Under the pieces are notes generated by a model. That model did no database searches and had not been told where the DNA came from. It was given only the letters and a program-made list of their open reading frames with translations. Shown here one piece after another: positions 1-5,745 of a stretch of 6,056 nucleotides of DNA. Each line of letters starts with the position of its first letter. Position 1 is the stretch's first letter. Source of the stretch: an uncultured Prevotella sp. Its GTDB lineage: Bacteria; Bacteroidota; Bacteroidia; Bacteroidales; Bacteroidaceae. The DNA lies in assembly GCA_900765465.1 (NCBI GenBank), contig CAAFRM010000335.1, positions 1 through 6,056 on the forward strand, given 5' to 3'. Both the position numbers and the translations under genes were made by a program.

Positions 1-495
1 CAGCATCCGCATATCACTACCCATGCTCATGAGTTGGCTTTGCCAATCTTGTTCGAGTCGGCTTTGATGCATTGGGCTGATAAGCCGGAGAGTTATCTTG
101 CCCAGCCAAAGGAAGTGCAGGATTTTATCTCGAACATGCCGACTGCATGGGATGAGACGCGATTGCTCAGTGGTTATCCGGGCGAAAGTGTCGTGATGGC
201 TCGCAGAAAGGGAAGCACCTGGTATGTGGCTGGCATTAATGGCAAGGATGAATCCCAGAAACTGGCCCTGAATTTATCTTCTCTGACAAAGCAAAACTCA
301 CGTGTTGTTTTGTTCGAGGATAGCGGAACGGCAAAAAATCCTTGGAAAATTTCATACCGTAAGGTTAGTGGTATGAAAGATTATATCAATGCACAGCCTC
401 GTGGTGGCTTTGTGATGGTTATCAAATCCAAAAAACGCTTCGCACTTTGTTTGGTGCGAAGCGTTTTTTTAGAATGTATTGAATGTATTATTTGA
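1..495 (+). CDS. GH97 family glycoside hydrolase, C-terminal part (5' end outside window)
   Basis: The reading frame is open from base 1 (first codon CAG) to TGA at 493-495, giving 164 residues. The fragment matches the end of the GH97 family as I know it. A TTHAHELAL helix (residues 7-15) with a following FES closes the catalytic barrel, then comes PTAWDETRLLSGYPGE, then an all-beta C-terminal domain opening with ARRKGSTWYVAGING (about 65-80) and closing with RGGFVMVIK near residue 142. GH97 enzymes are calcium-dependent alpha-glucosidases or alpha-galactosidases (SusB is the prototype) and are usually periplasmic. The catalytic residues lie upstream of the window, so mechanism and substrate cannot be read here. 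Family members normally end close to the GGFVM-I-K point. Here 22 more codons follow, encoded by the transcription terminator and the sequence just beyond it. The frame converges on, and overlaps by 8 bp, the GH43 gene on the other strand. Family assignment is confident; the C-terminal tail is doubtful. Confidence 0.88.
   Translation, partial: QHPHITTHAHELALPILFESALMHWADKPESYLAQPKEVQDFISNMPTAWDETRLLSGYPGESVVMARRKGSTWYVAGINGKDESQKLALNLSSLTKQNSRVVLFEDSGTAKNPWKISYRKVSGMKDYINAQPRGGFVMVIKSKKRFALCLVRSVFLECIECII
430..470. terminator. Bidirectional intrinsic terminator between convergent GH97 and GH43 genes
   Basis: A perfect 16-bp inverted repeat has arms at 430-445 (AAAAAACGCTTCGCAC) and 454-469 and an 8-base loop (TTTGTTTG). 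The GC-rich core is 10 bp (436-445 with 454-463). On the plus strand it is followed by seven T (464-470). On the minus strand the A-run at 430-435 gives six U after the stem, so it should work both ways. It lies 18 bases beyond the TAA (488-490) of the minus-strand GH43 gene, which is ordinary. For the plus-strand GH97 gene it sits inside the open frame, ahead of the first in-frame stop. Confidence 0.93.
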
Positions 496-2518
496 TGTGG
501 ATGGTGTAATTCTTGCTGATGCCCTTGTAGGTGCATTTCACATAAGCCTTGTCTTGCAAGGTCTTAGGCTGAAGAATCTCTATCTCCACCTCCTTGTTGT
601 CGGATGATGCAGTGATGCGTGGTGCGCTCTTCTCGCCTGTTTGCAAAGAGGCGATGACATCATACTCATTGTAACCGAAGTTGCCATTCTCATTGGTCAT
701 TCTCGTTGGAATGGTAGGAACATTGAGCTTTCTGCCGTTCATCTTGATTTCGATGGTAGGCGATACTGGGCATTCCATGTTCTCGCCCTTCTTGGTGAAT
801 CCGAGGCCCTCCAGTTCGCAAAGTTGCTTGCCCTCACCTTCGGCGATGAGATAGATGGCATGTTTCTTGCCGATACCATCTACCTTGTCAGCTACGTCCA
901 GTGTCAACTTTTGGATTCCTTGTGCAGAAATCTGGGTAGGCACGGTTAGCTCACCAAGCAATTTGCCTTTCCATGTCTTGTTTGCCCATGGACCATCCAT
1001 CATTACTTTGATTTTGAAGCTCTTTTGCGTTTTTGCCTTCACAAAGATATTAAGTTGGGTGCCGTTTCCTTTTTTTGTTCCCTCAAAAGGTTGCAATCCT
1101 TTCTGTGCTTTGCTGAGACCGCCGAATCCGAAATACTTGAATCCAACGATATCACCAGCGTTCATGTTTACAGGCATGTGGTTGTTCCATACGTCCCAGG
1201 CATCCTGCATGGCTTGGTTGTTGCTCAGATAGCTGGCGATACCTGCAGAATAGTAGTGGTATGGATTCAATCCGTATATCTGGAATCCTTCCGAAGTGAC
1301 TTCTGCTCCCGTGTATTCTGTGTTGTCGGATGCTTTGGCGGTCCAGATGCCTTTCTTGTTGTATGGATCGTATGCCCTGATAACCACTTTTCCGCCTTCT
1401 TCCACAGATTTCTTATCCCATTGGATGGTAACGGGAGCAACGACAGACTGACGGGCAAACCCAAATCCACGTGGTGGGCGATGATAGAACACATACCATT
1501 GACCGTTGATTTCTTGTAGGCTTCCATGGGTGTTATGGGCGGCATTGCTGGTGATTAACTTGGTGCCGTCTTCGTTAGGAACCACTCCACGTGAGTCAAC
1601 CAATACACCACCATTCTTCCATGGACCTAATGGGGTGTCTCCATAGGCATATCGCAAGGTGGAGTTGGTGTTGCCTAATCCGTATTCCTTTCCGGAATAG
1701 CCGGAGTAAATCATCACATACTTATTGCCTACTTTTCGGATGGATGATGCCTCGAAGAAGTTGAAATCTGTAGGCTTCTGTCCCTTGATGATAGGGTAGG
1801 TTGTTCCCTTAGGGTCTCTTACGTTGCCTTGTGCGTCGCAAGCTGGCAGCGAGTACTTGATGAGCTCAGTACCTGGTCTGAGCGAGTACATGGTGCTAGG
1901 GTCGAGTTGCGCTGCTGATGAATGTTGGAATCCCCAGTAGCCGTATGCTCTGAATCCTGTATCGTAATCTGGATCCTTTGGGTCAGTGATATTCTCGATG
2001 TATACGGATGGGTCGAAGTCGAGGATGCTGCCAGGCAGCTCTTCCGTTCCATCTGCATTGAGGTTGATGGGAGTGAAAGGACCATCAGGTCGCTTGCCTT
2101 TGCAGACCATTCTCACACGCTTGTGTCCTCGGGAGTGAGGATAGAGATAGTAATCTTTTGTTCCATCTTTTCGTTTTATCTCTACCAGATCGGGAGCAAA
2201 CATGGTGTCCCATTGGTTGTTGATGTGATAGGAAAAAATGGCTCCCTCGTCTCTCCACTGGGTGAGGTCTTCTGTTGGGGCAGACCACATGCGTATGTCT
2301 GATCCGCAGTAAGACTTGAAAGATGTGTCGTGAGAGCCTATGATGTAAGCTCTGTACTTCCCTGGGTTGTCAGGGTCTTCGAATACTCTAGGTTCTCCGT
2401 CTGGCACATGCTCCCAAAGTGGGAGATATGGATTTTGTGCCATGCAAGGAGTGCTGAGCGAAAGCAATGGGATGGCTGTGAGCATGAATCCCATGCACTG
2501 ATTTTTGATTTTTATCAT
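488..2518 (-). CDS. Secreted GH43-type glycoside hydrolase with C-terminal beta-sandwich (CBM6-like and Ig-like) modules
   Basis: This 676-residue protein starts at ATG 2516-2518 and stops at TAA 488-490. A signal peptide spans about residues 1-27 (hydrophobic FMLTAIPLLSLS, likely cut after CMA-27), so export to the periplasm or beyond is expected. The catalytic five-bladed propeller covers about 29-370. It shows an acidic blade-I motif DGEPRVFEDPD (40-50), YIIGSHD-like strands, MFAPD (106-110), DFDPSVYI (167-174; D169 likely the pKa-modulating Asp), FFEASSI with E256 as likely general acid, and HGSLQEINGQWYVFYHR (331-347). About 371-450 links to a CBM6-like beta-sandwich (about 452-575, GDIVGFKYFGFG onward). 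A short Ig-like domain ends the protein (about 585-676). Family enzymes are alpha-L-arabinofuranosidases, beta-xylosidases or arabinanases; the subfamily and substrate here are not assignable by eye. The gene is transcribed divergently from the GH115 gene, suggesting a shared xylan-type substrate. The family call is strong, the C-terminal module calls are moderate. Confidence 0.87.
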   Translation of the reverse strand: MIKIKNQCMGFMLTAIPLLSLSTPCMAQNPYLPLWEHVPDGEPRVFEDPDNPGKYRAYIIGSHDTSFKSYCGSDIRMWSAPTEDLTQWRDEGAIFSYHINNQWDTMFAPDLVEIKRKDGTKDYYLYPHSRGHKRVRMVCKGKRPDGPFTPINLNADGTEELPGSILDFDPSVYIENITDPKDPDYDTGFRAYGYWGFQHSSAAQLDPSTMYSLRPGTELIKYSLPACDAQGNVRDPKGTTYPIIKGQKPTDFNFFEASSIRKVGNKYVMIYSGYSGKEYGLGNTNSTLRYAYGDTPLGPWKNGGVLVDSRGVVPNEDGTKLITSNAAHNTHGSLQEINGQWYVFYHRPPRGFGFARQSVVAPVTIQWDKKSVEEGGKVVIRAYDPYNKKGIWTAKASDNTEYTGAEVTSEGFQIYGLNPYHYYSAGIASYLSNNQAMQDAWDVWNNHMPVNMNAGDIVGFKYFGFGGLSKAQKGLQPFEGTKKGNGTQLNIFVKAKTQKSFKIKVMMDGPWANKTWKGKLLGELTVPTQISAQGIQKLTLDVADKVDGIGKKHAIYLIAEGEGKQLCELEGLGFTKKGENMECPVSPTIEIKMNGRKLNVPTIPTRMTNENGNFGYNEYDVIASLQTGEKSAPRITASSDNKEVEIEILQPKTLQDKAYVKCTYKGISKNYTIHIK

Positions 2519-2548
2519 ATTGCTATATATTATAATGTGTTTGTGCTT

Positions 2549-2558
2549 GCAAAGTTAT
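2549..2558 (-). promoter_or_regulatory. Bacteroidota -7 promoter box for the GH43 gene
   Basis: On the minus strand TAACTTTG (2557 down to 2550) followed by C matches the Bacteroidota sigma-ABfr -7 consensus TAnnTTTG exactly. It lies 31 bases upstream of the ATG, predicting a transcription start near 2543 and a short, AT-rich 5' leader without a Shine-Dalgarno sequence. I find no clear TTTG -33 element at the expected 19-21 base spacing, which may mean activator dependence. Confidence 0.6.
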
Positions 2559-2585
2559 AAAAATAATGATATAATTGATGTTTCG

Positions 2586-2602
2586 TATGTTCCTTAAACA
2601 TA
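2586..2602. promoter_or_regulatory. Candidate operator half of a pair, inverted repeat TATGTT-N5-AACATA
   Basis: TATGTT (2586-2591), spacer CCTTA, AACATA (2597-2602). The right arm continues as AACATATAG (2597-2605), which recurs at 2640-2648. It lies about 30-45 bp upstream of the GH43 -7 box, where an activator or repressor dimer could act. That it binds protein is inference from symmetry, repetition and position. Confidence 0.4.
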
Positions 2603-2629
2603 TAGTCTTGTTACAAGTTTAAATTTGCG

Positions 2630-2648
2630 ATGTTTTTGCAACATATAG
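2630..2648. promoter_or_regulatory. Candidate operator, second copy, inverted repeat ATGTT-N5-AACAT
   Basis: ATGTT (2630-2634), spacer TTTGC, AACAT (2640-2644), running on as AACATATAG to 2648. Arm sequence and the 5-base spacer match the copy at 2586-2602. The two are offset by 43 bp, close to four helical turns, so both would face the same side of the DNA. The regulator is not in the window. Confidence 0.4.
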
Positions 2649-2800
2649 AAAGGTGATCTATGTTAATGGTAAGATGGCAGGTCATCATGTTGGTGCTTTA
2701 GTCTTAGATATTGACTTAATTGGGCAGTATTTATCATATTTTTGTTGATGTGGGAATGTACGCCAAAGTGTTTGGAACATGGAGAAAAGTTGTTCTTGGA

Positions 2801-2818
2801 GCAAAGTTGTACCTTTGC
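2801..2818 (+). promoter_or_regulatory. Bacteroidota -7 promoter box for the GH115 gene, within a GCAAAG/CTTTGC inverted repeat
   Basis: TACCTTTG at 2810-2817 is an exact match to the TAnnTTTG -7 consensus. It is embedded in a 6-bp inverted repeat GCAAAG (2801-2806), N6, CTTTGC (2813-2818). The predicted transcription start is near 2824, leaving a leader of about 70 bases before the ATG at 2895. The nearest upstream TTG (2790-2792) is 17 bases away, short of the usual 19-21, so the -33 element is weak or absent. On the minus strand the same repeat reads CAACTTTG, one mismatch from a -7 box. Confidence 0.6.
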
Positions 2819-2824
2819 ATAAAA

Positions 2825-2880
2825 AAGGGAATAGGTGGGGCAATCCCCTTCTTCTCTATTTTTCATAATTTCTCTATTTT
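2825..2880 (+). promoter_or_regulatory. Structured 5' leader of the GH115 gene: small GC hairpin plus tandem TTCTCTATTTT
   Basis: GGGG (2837-2840), loop CAAT, CCCC (2845-2848) forms a compact stem. An alternative pairing AAGGG (2825-2829) with CCCTT (2846-2850) uses the same C-run. Downstream an exact 11-base repeat TTCTCTATTTT occurs at 2852-2862 and 2870-2880. The hairpin followed by a U-rich tract could weakly pause transcription; the pyrimidine-rich repeats could bind protein or simply be a slippage duplication. No function is shown. Confidence 0.35.
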
Positions 2881-2894
2881 AATAATATTACAGT

Positions 2895-5543
2895 ATGAAA
2901 TTTCAAATGAAGATCAACTTTCCATGGTCAAGGCCTCTCTTAGCCTGTTGTTTTGTGATGTTTGCCCTCACAGCAATGGCTGATTCATTTATCAGCTTCC
3001 GACAGCAAGGGGGAGCATTCCCTATTTCCACCGCCTCTCAGATGTCTGGTATCTGTATGGATGCTCACGAAAAACAAGGTGTGAAAAGAGCAGCGGAAGA
3101 CCTGCGTAAGGATATCTATACCGTGTCGGGTCGTTCACCCAGAGTGTGCTGCCAGGGCGAGGATGTGGTGCGTTATCCCATCCTCATTGGTACATACGGA
3201 GTGAGTGAAGCTATTACTCGCCTTGCCAAGAAAGGCATCTTGCCAGAGCGTTCGCTCAAGGGCAAGTGGGAGAGCTTTGTCATCAAGACCATTGATCATC
3301 CTGCCAAGGGTATGGAGCGTGCCTTGGTGGTGGCTGGTAGCGATATGCGTGGCACCATCTATGGCATTTACGAGATTTCCCGACAGATGGGGGTGTCGCC
3401 TTGGTATTGGTGGGCGGATGCGCCGATAGCCAAGCATGAGGAGGTCTTTGCCAAGCCATGCTCTGTGGAGAGTGGAGAGCCGAAAGTGAAATATCGTGGT
3501 TTCTTCATCAATGATGAGTTCCCTTGTATGACCACCTGGGCTAGAAATAAGTTTGGGGGCATGAACAGCCAGATGTATGCCCATGTCTTCGAACTCCTTC
3601 TTCGCCTCAAGGCAAACTGCCTCTGGCCTGCCATGTGGGGCTCGTTCAAGGAATACAAGCCTTTGGTACCTATCCTGAAGGATGAGAACGGACTGTATGA
3701 GGGCAACTGCTTCAATGAGGATGATCCGGAGAATGCCCGACTGGCTGATGAATATGGCATCGTGATGGGTACCTCGCATCATGAGCCGATGCAACGCTCG
3801 CAGCAAGAGTGGATTCGACATAAGAAGAACTATGGCAATGGTGAATGGAACTGGTTGACCAATAAGAATGCCATCAAGCGTTTCTTCCGAGAGGGAATCG
3901 AGAATAGCAAGGGTTACGACAAGCTCGTGACCATCGGTATGAGAGGTGACGAAGACCGTCCGATGACCGATGCGGGTAGTAGAGAGGCTAACTTCCGGCT
4001 GATGGAACAAATCATTTCGGAACAGCGAAAAATCATAGCTGATGTCACCAGGAAACCAGCCTCCGAGACCCCACAGGTCTGGACACTCTACAGTGAGGTG
4101 CTCGATTATTATGACCAGGGACTCAAGGTGCCCGATGATGTCATCGTGATGCTTTGCGATGACAATTTCGGTCATGTGCGCCGACTTCCTGATAGAAAGA
4201 AAAATTTCCACAAGGGCGGCTATGGTATGTATTATCATGTAGGCTATTATGGTGCCCCGAGAGCCAGCAAGTGGCTCACCATGTCGCATATCGCCGAGAT
4301 GTGGGAGCAGTTGCAAGCCACTTATCAACATGGTGTGGATAAACTCTGGATGCTCAATGTCGGTGATATCAAGCCCCATGAGTTTGCCATCGATTTTTTT
4401 ATGAACATGGCATGGAATCCCGATGCCTTCGATGCCAGCAACCTGGAGCAATATGCACAGGGATTCTGTGCCCAGCAGTTTGGTGATAAAGAAGCGAAAG
4501 AGGCTGCTCGTCTCTTGATGAGCTATGAAAGATATGCGTCTAGGGTGCAAGCCGAATTGCTGGATGACAAGACATACAATTTGCAGACGGGAGAGTTTAA
4601 GGGCGTACGGGATGAATTCCTGGCCTTGGAGGCACGAGCCCTGCGTCAGTATATCACCCTGGATGAGACTGCGAAAGATGCCTATCAAGAGTTGGTTCTC
4701 TTCCCAATACAAGGCATGGCAAATCTCTATGATATGTATTACTCTTTGGCGATGAACAAGCAACTCTATCGTGAGGGACGTATTGAGGCTAATACATGGG
4801 CAGATAGGGTGGAGGAATGTTACAAGAGAGACTCCTTGCTCTGCGACAATTATAATCACCATATCGCCAATGGCAAGTGGAATCACATGATGGATCAAGT
4901 GCATATCGGCTATCAAAACTGGCATGCCCCGCAGCATCAAGTTATGCCTATGGTATATCGCATTCAGCAGAGTACCCCTTTTGCCGTTACGCAGCCTAGT
5001 ACAGGCTACGTGTTCGAGCAAGATGGCGGCATGGTGGTGATGGAGGCAGAGCATCTCTTCTCACTGACACCTGCTGAATCAGAGAAGTCGCAGTGGAGAC
5101 TCATCCCTGGTTTAGGACGAACGAAGTCGGGTATAGCTCTCTTCCCATATACCCAGCCAACAGCAGGAGCGTATCTTACCTATAAAATGAGATTTAAGGC
5201 AGATATGGATTCGGTGGATGTACATCTTATTACCGATGCAGTGATGCCCTTTGTGCTGGGCGGTCATTATGTGGCAGTGTCGCTGGATGGTGGCAAGGAA
5301 GAGATTGTAGGGCTGAATCAGAATCTGAACTGGGAGCATAAGTACGACTTGATGTATCCTATAGCCGCATCGCGCATCATCGAGAAGAAGGTGAGGATGG
5401 CTGTAGGAAACACGGGGAAGGCTGAACATACCTTGAGGCTTCGTCCTATGCAGCCTGGTATAGTATTTGAGAAAATACTCATCAATCTTGGCGGGTATAA
5501 ACCTACTCATCTAGGAATGCTAGAGAGTCCTTACGTGAAGTAA
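2895..5543 (+). CDS. Secreted GH115 xylan alpha-1,2-glucuronidase
   Basis: This 882-residue protein belongs to GH115, whose members remove (4-O-methyl)glucuronic acid from internal as well as terminal xylose of glucuronoxylan. A signal peptide covers about 1-29 (hydrophobic PLLACCFVMFALTAMA, cut before D30), so it acts in the periplasm or outside the cell. An N-terminal alpha/beta domain (about 40-190) ends in DMRGTIYGIYEISRQMGVSPW. The barrel carries YRGFFINDE (200-208), FELLLRLKANCLWPAMW (232-248), GIVMGTSHHEPM (288-299), VTIGMRGDEDRPM (345-357), LYSEVLDYYDQG (398-409; E401 in the position of the family's proposed catalytic Glu), DDNFGHVRRLP (422-432) and LNVGDIKPHEF (487-497). Helical segments (about 510-690) and a C-terminal beta-sandwich (about 700-870, MVVMEAEH onward) follow. 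Length is usual for the family. M1 gives a slightly long n-region; M5 (2907) is a possible alternative start. Divergent from the GH43 gene, with a -7 box at 2810-2817. Confidence 0.94.
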   Translation: MKFQMKINFPWSRPLLACCFVMFALTAMADSFISFRQQGGAFPISTASQMSGICMDAHEKQGVKRAAEDLRKDIYTVSGRSPRVCCQGEDVVRYPILIGTYGVSEAITRLAKKGILPERSLKGKWESFVIKTIDHPAKGMERALVVAGSDMRGTIYGIYEISRQMGVSPWYWWADAPIAKHEEVFAKPCSVESGEPKVKYRGFFINDEFPCMTTWARNKFGGMNSQMYAHVFELLLRLKANCLWPAMWGSFKEYKPLVPILKDENGLYEGNCFNEDDPENARLADEYGIVMGTSHHEPMQRSQQEWIRHKKNYGNGEWNWLTNKNAIKRFFREGIENSKGYDKLVTIGMRGDEDRPMTDAGSREANFRLMEQIISEQRKIIADVTRKPASETPQVWTLYSEVLDYYDQGLKVPDDVIVMLCDDNFGHVRRLPDRKKNFHKGGYGMYYHVGYYGAPRASKWLTMSHIAEMWEQLQATYQHGVDKLWMLNVGDIKPHEFAIDFFMNMAWNPDAFDASNLEQYAQGFCAQQFGDKEAKEAARLLMSYERYASRVQAELLDDKTYNLQTGEFKGVRDEFLALEARALRQYITLDETAKDAYQELVLFPIQGMANLYDMYYSLAMNKQLYREGRIEANTWADRVEECYKRDSLLCDNYNHHIANGKWNHMMDQVHIGYQNWHAPQHQVMPMVYRIQQSTPFAVTQPSTGYVFEQDGGMVVMEAEHLFSLTPAESEKSQWRLIPGLGRTKSGIALFPYTQPTAGAYLTYKMRFKADMDSVDVHLITDAVMPFVLGGHYVAVSLDGGKEEIVGLNQNLNWEHKYDLMYPIAASRIIEKKVRMAVGNTGKAEHTLRLRPMQPGIVFEKILINLGGYKPTHLGMLESPYVK

Positions 5544-5554
5544 GGGCGCTCTCT
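5522..5554 (+). other. Two-part hairpin spanning the GH115 stop codon
   Basis: Arms AGAGAG (5522-5527) with CTCTCT (5549-5554), and CCTTAC (5529-5534) with GTAAGG (5540-5545), form a 6+6 bp stem with a small internal loop (T opposite GCG) and loop GTGAA. The TAA stop (5541-5543) is in the stem. No T-run follows, so it is not a standard intrinsic terminator; it may be a 3'-end stabilising or Rho-linked structure. Confidence 0.4.
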
Positions 5555-5745
5555 ATACGCCATGTCGGAAAGAATATCTTCTCGGGTTGGAGAAAGTATT
5601 ATTCCGGGTGCTAGGAAGTAACTTCTCCATTGTTGCCAATCCAGACAACAACAGATATAGCTATTTCGGGCAAAACAAGTCGGCGTAGATGTATGTTATG
5701 GTACATCTGATCATTATAATAACGATAATTAAATGCAAGCATATA
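5544..5745. other. Intergenic region after the GH115 gene
   Basis: These 202 bases have no supportable gene. Short frames exist (for example 5539-5689 plus, ending YFGQNKSA then TAG), but without a suitable start, so they could at most be gene debris. A hairpin AGATGTA/TACATCT with an 8-base loop lies at 5687-5708, just before an AT-rich stretch leading to the next ATG. TACATCTG at 5702-5709 is one mismatch from a -7 box. Confidence 0.5.
5687..5708 (+). other. Small hairpin upstream of the last gene
   Basis: AGATGTA (5687-5693), loop TGTTATGG, TACATCT (5702-5708) is a perfect 7-bp inverted repeat. It is followed by AT-rich sequence (GATCATTATAAT) but not a clean U-run, so terminator function is uncertain. 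It could equally be an operator for the downstream gene. Confidence 0.35.

Larger units (their letters stand above)
2519..2894. other. Divergent intergenic control region between GH43 and GH115 genes
   Basis: This 376-base AT-rich stretch separates the two divergent start codons and holds no convincing gene. It contains a -7 box for each direction (2550-2557 on minus, 2810-2817 on plus), a pair of similar inverted repeats (2586-2602 and 2630-2644) sharing a 9-base direct repeat, and a roughly 70-base GH115 leader with a small GC hairpin and an 11-base tandem motif. The section 2650-2790 shows no feature I can name beyond scattered ATGTT/AACAT words. Short frames here (2663-2866 minus; 2720-2983 plus) overlap the promoter or the GH115 start and do not resemble proteins. 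Confidence 0.8.

Noticed and set aside
641..1519. Three overlapping plus-strand frames opposite the GH43 gene
   Set aside because: They overlap each other and the well-supported minus-strand enzyme and show no protein-family pattern.
2607..2617. CTTG-TTA-CAAG palindrome between the two candidate operators
   Set aside because: Four-base arms in AT-rich DNA are expected by chance and it has no second copy.
2659..2691. Additional ATGTT words at 2660-2664 and 2687-2691
   Set aside because: They lack the matching AACAT arm and regular spacing, so they do not extend the operator pair convincingly.
2663..2983. Short frames 2663-2866 (minus) and 2720-2983 (plus) in the divergent control region
   Set aside because: They run across the GH115 promoter and start, have no recognisable content, and would conflict with the -7 box and leader. 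The region is better read as regulatory.
3135..5054. A very long open frame (639 codons) on the minus strand opposite the GH115 gene
   Set aside because: The translation is His/Ile/Leu-rich without recognisable domains, and the plus-strand frame is an unmistakable GH115. It is a codon-bias shadow of a moderately GC-rich gene.
5539..5689. Short plus-strand frame after the GH115 stop
   Set aside because: There is no ATG/GTG/TTG in a credible position and no family match I can name. Listed only as possible debris, not as a gene.
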